Origin: Pseudomonadota bacterium
GTDB lineage: Bacteria; Pseudomonadota; Gammaproteobacteria; Steroidobacterales; Steroidobacteraceae
Direction: 5' to 3'
DNA length: 9,218 nt
Assembly: GCA_021815905.1 (NCBI GenBank)
Contig: JAKAZP010000077.1
Location: forward strand, 1-9,218
The notes under the pieces are model-generated. The model searched no databases. It was not told the DNA's origin and saw only the letters and a list, made by a program, of their open reading frames with translations. Each line of letters starts with the position of its first letter. Positions within the stretch are counted from its first letter, which is position 1. Shown in pieces: positions 5,970 to 9,218 of this stretch. Made by a program: the position numbers and the translations under genes.

Positions 5970-7486
5970 CGGGCCGCAAAGCTCGCGCGGATCCCGGCGA
6001 GTCGCGCCGCGATCTCGCCGGCGAGCGGCTCGGGGCGGTGGGTGAGGAGCGCGCGGACGTCGGCACCGATCCTCGCCATCAGCTCCTCGTCGGGCAGCAT
6101 TCCGGTGCTCACGGGCAAGCGGGCCCCGAAGTAGCGGCTGTTCCACAGGTGCTCGCGGCAGTGCGAGGCGGTGTGTCGATGGCCGAGGTAGTTGCCCCGG
6201 GCGCCGACCTGGCGCGCCACATCGAGCGCGAGCGCATCGGCGTCGATGCTCAACCCCTGCCAGAGCGTGCGCAGGAGTCCCGCGAGATCGTCGCACAGGC
6301 ACAGCGCGTGCAGCGAGAAGGTCAGTCCCTGATCGAGGGAGCCGAGGTAATCGAGCGTTGCGGGTCGGCAGTAGAAGGCCTGCATCATGCCGAGGGAGAT
6401 CTCCACGACCGCATCCTGATTGAAGCGTCGCGCGGCGGAATGACCGCCGGCACCGGTGAAGGCCGGCAGGTCCAGCTCCCGGCGCACCTGACACATGATC
6501 ATGTCGGCGAGCGAGGTCTGCGCGAAGTTGCCGATGCCGCCGGTGGCGGGCTCCATGAAGGACACATCGGAACTGCCGATGCAGAACGACCCGCGCCGGA
6601 CGAGCTGCGCGAGAGCCATGGCGGCGAAGTCGGTCGCCAGGCTGTTCACCATGCATCCGGCCGTCGTGATCGGAGTGGAGGCGCCGCCGATCGGCAGCGT
6701 GCCGACGCTGACCGGCACGCCCGCGCGCACGCACTTCAGCAGTTGCTCCACGTGCGAGCGCGGATAGTTGAGCGGCAGCGGAGTGATGATCTGCAGGAAA
6801 TACGGCTTCTCGACGAGCGCCTCGCGACCGCCGCGGATGGCGGCCGCCATCTCGATCACCGGATCGAGCGAGTCGGCCTGCTCGCACAGGTACTCGAGCG
6901 GCTTGGTCGTGTTGGCCGCCATGATGGCGAACTCCTCGATCTCGCCGTGGATGTCGGAGCGGGTCACGTTCTTCACCGACACGCACACCGCGTCCATGTT
7001 GCTCAATCCGTCCGCCACCCGGGTCACGGCCGCGAGGTCCTCGGCATCGCTCGCGCGCGGCTCGCCGCTTTCGAGATCGAATATCCGGATGCAGGTCATT
7101 CCCGGCATGAACCAGGTGTGACCATCATCGAGCTCGATGCAGCGCCGCCCGGTCCGATCCCAGAGCCGCGCGCTCTTCGCGCTCGAGGCGAGCGCGGCCC
7201 GCACGAGCTGCGCCGGGAAACGCACGACGCCATCGGATGAGACGTCGCAGCCGGCGTCGCGAAAGAGCCGCACCGCTTCGGTTTCGGGGTCGAAGACGAC
7301 GCCGCATTCCCGCATGAGGGTGAGCGCGCTTTCGATCAGCCGCAGCGCAAGCTCGCGCGGCACCGGCTGATAGGGCGCGGTCGCGCCGAAGTGCAGCCCG
7401 GGGTCGGCGGGCGCGCGGCTCGCCGCCTCGGCGCCGATGCCCGGCGGCCGCCGTCCCCGATGCGCTATACGGCGCTCGCTGCCCAT
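5951..7486 (-). CDS. MttB-family methyltransferase 2 (distant paralogue, non-pyrrolysine)
   Basis: A 511-residue cytoplasmic protein of the same family as its convergent neighbour but clearly divergent from it. Shared landmarks are FPAQLVRAAL, the FMPGMTCIRIFDLESGEPR segment with DLAAVTRVADGLSNM after it, AANTTKPLEYL, the barrel stretch VGTLPIGGASTPITTAG, and TGAGGHSAARRFNQDAVVE (about 344-362), the equivalent of DAQAGAE in the first copy. The N-terminus MGSERRIAHRGRR resembles the basic leaders of many MttB-like proteins, so I chose the ATG at 7486. The in-frame ATG at 7522 would add 12 residues and push the coding region across an AT-rich, promoter-like stretch; neither start has a convincing ribosome site. 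The role should be demethylation of an N-methyl (or possibly O-methyl) substrate; substrate and methyl acceptor are unknown. It diverges from the flavoprotein gene at 7577, so the two probably share a control region. Confidence 0.87.
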   Translation of the reverse strand: MGSERRIAHRGRRPPGIGAEAASRAPADPGLHFGATAPYQPVPRELALRLIESALTLMRECGVVFDPETEAVRLFRDAGCDVSSDGVVRFPAQLVRAALASSAKSARLWDRTGRRCIELDDGHTWFMPGMTCIRIFDLESGEPRASDAEDLAAVTRVADGLSNMDAVCVSVKNVTRSDIHGEIEEFAIMAANTTKPLEYLCEQADSLDPVIEMAAAIRGGREALVEKPYFLQIITPLPLNYPRSHVEQLLKCVRAGVPVSVGTLPIGGASTPITTAGCMVNSLATDFAAMALAQLVRRGSFCIGSSDVSFMEPATGGIGNFAQTSLADMIMCQVRRELDLPAFTGAGGHSAARRFNQDAVVEISLGMMQAFYCRPATLDYLGSLDQGLTFSLHALCLCDDLAGLLRTLWQGLSIDADALALDVARQVGARGNYLGHRHTASHCREHLWNSRYFGARLPVSTGMLPDEELMARIGADVRALLTHRPEPLAGEIAARLAGIRASFAARYRPAD

Positions 7487-7493
7487 GCTAATG

Positions 7494-7505
7494 ATATGAC
7501 CATAT
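7494..7505. repeat. Short palindrome ATATG-AC-CATAT in the divergent promoter
   Basis: Five-base arms with a two-base centre, lying over the proposed -10 elements of both divergent promoters. It could be a small operator or simply the consequence of two facing -10 boxes. Confidence 0.35.
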
Positions 7506-7515
7506 AGTGCGCGCG

Positions 7516-7540
7516 CTGTCATGACGAAAGTCGATGACAG
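7516..7540. promoter_or_regulatory. Candidate operator, inverted repeat CTGTCAT-N11-ATGACAG
   Basis: Perfect seven-base arms are separated by 11 bases. It lies just after the expected transcription start of the flavoprotein gene and over the proposed -35 of the MttB gene, so one bound regulator could control both. The T-N11-A geometry with flanking dyad is typical of LysR-type binding sites, but a TetR or GntR site is also possible. It differs in sequence from the repeat at 4375-4390, which argues for a second regulator not present in the window. Confidence 0.45.
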
Positions 7541-7576
7541 TCAACCGCCCGGAAGCGCGCCGCGAGCGGAGTGCGA

Positions 7577-9218
7577 ATGAGAATCGAATCGCGCTATGAC
7601 GTGCTGTTCGAGCCCGTGCGCATCGGACCGCTTACGGCGCGCAACCGCTTCTATCAGGTGCCACATTGCACCGGCATGGGCGCGGCGCTCCCGCGGACGC
7701 TTGCGGCGATGCGCGGCATGAAGGCCGAGGGAGGCTGGGCGGTGGTATGCACGGAGTACTGCTCCATCCACCCGAGCTCCGATGACCAGCCCTATCCCTA
7801 TGCCGCCCTCTGGGACGAGGACGACGTGCGCAATCTCGCCGCGGTCGCCGATGCCATCCACGCGCACGGCGCGCTCGCCGGCATCGAGCTGTGGCACGGG
7901 GGCAGTTTCGTCTCGAATCTCGCAAGCCGCGTCCCCAGTCTCGGCGTGCGCTCGATGCCGAGCCGCTGCGAGCCGATTCAGTCGCAACGCATGGACCGGC
8001 GCGACATCCGGCGCTTCCGTGCCTGGCACCTGAGCGCCGTCAAGCGCGCCAGCGCGGCCGGCTTCGACGTGATCTACGTGTACCCGACCCACGGCTATCT
8101 GCTCTCGGAGTTCCTCTCGCGCTCGCTCAATGACCGGCGCGACGAGTACGGCGGCTCGCTCGAGAACCGGGCACGGCTGCTGCGCGAGCTGCTCGATGAG
8201 ACCCGCTCGGCGCTCGGCGACCGGTGCGCGCTGGCGGTGCGCTTCTCCGCCGACGGCCATGGCGAGCACCACTTGAGCGGCGAGGAAGCCCGGGACGTGC
8301 TCGGAATGCTGGGGCCGATGGCCGATGTGTGGGATCTCGTCGTCGCCGACTACTACGGCGAGGAGATGGCGAGCTCACGCTTCGTGAAGGAGGCCGCGCT
8401 CGAATCCAGGATCGCGTACGTCAGGGAGCTGACGGGCAAGCCGGTCGTGAGCGTCGGCCGCTTCACCTCGCCCGACACCATGGTGCGGCAGGTCCGCAGC
8501 GGCGTCCTCGATTTCGTCGGCGCGGCGCGGCCATCGATCGCCGATCCGTTCCTGCCGCAGAAGATCCGCGACGGCCGCCTCGAGGAGATCCGCGAGTGCA
8601 TCGGCTGCAACGTCTGCTACGCGCACAACTACCGCGGTGCGGCGCTGCGCTGCACTCAGAACCCGACCATGGGAGAGGAATGGCGCAGCGGCTGGCATCC
8701 CGAGAAGGTGCCCCGCGGCCGGGGGGGCTCGGTGCTGATCGTGGGCGCGGGACCCGCCGGGCTCGAGGCGGCCCACGTGCTCGCCAGGCGTGGCTATGCG
8801 ATCAGTCTTGCCGAAGCGGCGCATGAGCCGGGAGGGCGCGTCAGTCTCGAGTGCCGGCTGCCGGGACTCGAGGAATGGGCGCGAGTGAGGGATTACCGTC
8901 TGGGCCGGATCAGGCAGTTGCCCGGCGTGTCGGTCTATCTCGGCAACCGGCTATCGGCCGAGGACGTCCGCGAGTTCGGCGCCGATCACGTGCTCATCGC
9001 GACCGGAGCCCGCTGGCGGCGCAACGGACTCGGCCGGTGGCACCTGCAGCCCCTCGAGCGGTTGCACACGCCGGCCGTGCTCACTCCGGACGATGTGATG
9101 GCGGGTGCCCGGCCCGGGGGCGCGGTCGTGATCTTCGACGACGACCACTACTACATGGGACCCGCGCTCGCCGTGCTTCTCGCCCGATCGGGTACGCGTG
9201 ATGATACGGTGACCACCG
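7577..9218 (+). CDS. TMADH/DMADH-type iron-sulfur flavoprotein (N-methyl amine demethylase/dehydrogenase family), 3' truncated by the window
   Basis: The first 547 residues of a protein that would normally be about 680-730 long. Residues 1-330 form the FMN-binding Old Yellow Enzyme barrel: FEPVRIGP, RNRFYQVPHC with Cys31 at the place of TMADH Cys30 (covalent 6-S-cysteinyl-FMN), EYCS with Tyr61, ELWHGG, YVYPTH with Tyr169 and His172 at the exact TMADH positions, DEYGGSLENR, and GAARPSIADPFLPQK. Cys341, 344, 347 and 359 (CIGCNVC...RCTQN) would bind a 4Fe-4S cluster. GAGPAG (390-395) opens the Rossmann domain. TMADH-class enzymes demethylate tri- or dimethylamine; relatives act on dimethylglycine (DgcA) or N-methylproline (StcD). 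Of the TMADH aromatic bowl (Tyr60, Trp264, Trp355), Tyr61 and Trp252 are kept but the Trp355 position, just after the third cluster cysteine, is not Trp, so the substrate is probably not trimethylamine. GGAG five bases upstream supports the ATG at 7577. The gene diverges from MttB-family gene 2. Family certain, substrate open. Confidence 0.9.
   Translation, partial: MRIESRYDVLFEPVRIGPLTARNRFYQVPHCTGMGAALPRTLAAMRGMKAEGGWAVVCTEYCSIHPSSDDQPYPYAALWDEDDVRNLAAVADAIHAHGALAGIELWHGGSFVSNLASRVPSLGVRSMPSRCEPIQSQRMDRRDIRRFRAWHLSAVKRASAAGFDVIYVYPTHGYLLSEFLSRSLNDRRDEYGGSLENRARLLRELLDETRSALGDRCALAVRFSADGHGEHHLSGEEARDVLGMLGPMADVWDLVVADYYGEEMASSRFVKEAALESRIAYVRELTGKPVVSVGRFTSPDTMVRQVRSGVLDFVGAARPSIADPFLPQKIRDGRLEEIRECIGCNVCYAHNYRGAALRCTQNPTMGEEWRSGWHPEKVPRGRGGSVLIVGAGPAGLEAAHVLARRGYAISLAEAAHEPGGRVSLECRLPGLEEWARVRDYRLGRIRQLPGVSVYLGNRLSAEDVREFGADHVLIATGARWRRNGLGRWHLQPLERLHTPAVLTPDDVMAGARPGGAVVIFDDDHYYMGPALAVLLARSGTRDDTVTT

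Larger units (their letters stand above)
7487..7576. promoter_or_regulatory. Divergent promoter region between MttB-family gene 2 and the TMADH-like flavoprotein
   Basis: This region is notably more AT-rich than its surroundings around 7490-7508. On the plus strand TATAGT (7503-7508) matches the -10 consensus at five of six positions; a weak -35, TGCCCA, sits at 7480-7485. On the minus strand TATGGT (complement of 7499-7504) and TCGTCA (complement of 7522-7527) are spaced by 17 bases and match four of six each. If that minus-strand promoter is right, the MttB transcript would have almost no leader before the ATG at 7486. GGAG at 7568-7571 is a well-placed ribosome site five bases before the flavoprotein ATG. 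Promoter calls are by eye. Confidence 0.45.

Noticed and set aside
4332..6986. 884-codon open frame on the minus strand
   Set aside because: It runs antisense to the first MttB gene and then out of frame through the second. Its composition is the Arg/His/Gly-rich pattern of GC-rich shadow frames, and both real genes have clear family motifs.
4428..7486. Pyrrolysine (in-frame UAG) in either MttB-family gene
   Set aside because: Both reading frames run through the late barrel region with ordinary sense codons, so these are non-pyrrolysine members.
9183..9218. Possible frameshift at the window end, where GTRDDTVTT replaces the usual G-x-x-V-T-L-V-T-T
   Set aside because: The length aligns without a gap and the frame is still open at the last base, with VTT restored. 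It looks like substitution rather than a shift, and only more downstream sequence could tell.

Overview
The window is very GC-rich and densely packed, with codon usage strongly biased to G/C at third positions. This suggests a high-GC bacterium, most likely a proteobacterium. I cannot place it more precisely from the sequence. No rRNA, tRNA, CRISPR, insertion sequence or phage element is visible. The two divergent promoter regions, about 116 and 90 bases long, are the only non-coding stretches of note.

Layout, left to right. (1) Positions 1-222 hold the C-terminal 73 residues of a trimethylamine/dimethylamine-dehydrogenase-type flavoprotein whose body lies upstream of the window. (2) Coupled to it by an ATGA overlap is an exported CocE/X-Pro-peptidase-family serine hydrolase (219-2279). 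(3) A TetR-family regulator of the BetI subgroup follows (2296-2967). (4) Convergent to it, with overlapping 3' ends, is a major facilitator transporter of the anion:cation symporter type (2947-4311, minus strand). (5) Diverging from the transporter is a first MttB-family methyltransferase (4428-5969, plus). (6) It meets, tail to tail with overlapping stop regions, a second and distant MttB-family paralogue (5951-7486, minus). (7) Diverging from that is a second TMADH/DMADH-type iron-sulfur flavoprotein (7577 to beyond the window end).

Taken together the genes look like a catabolic locus for an N-methylated compound such as a betaine, quaternary ammonium compound or methylamine. Both MttB-like and TMADH-like proteins belong to families that remove methyl groups from such compounds, and BetI-type regulators classically sense choline. 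The exported hydrolase suggests that the nutrient may be an ester- or amide-linked conjugate cleaved outside the cytoplasm before uptake by the transporter; this last step is inference. The corrinoid protein and reductive activase that MttB enzymes normally require are not in the window, so they lie elsewhere or the chemistry differs.

The two divergent intergenic regions carry inverted repeats over plausible sigma-70 elements. They are the natural places for the BetI-like regulator, or another regulator outside the window, to act.
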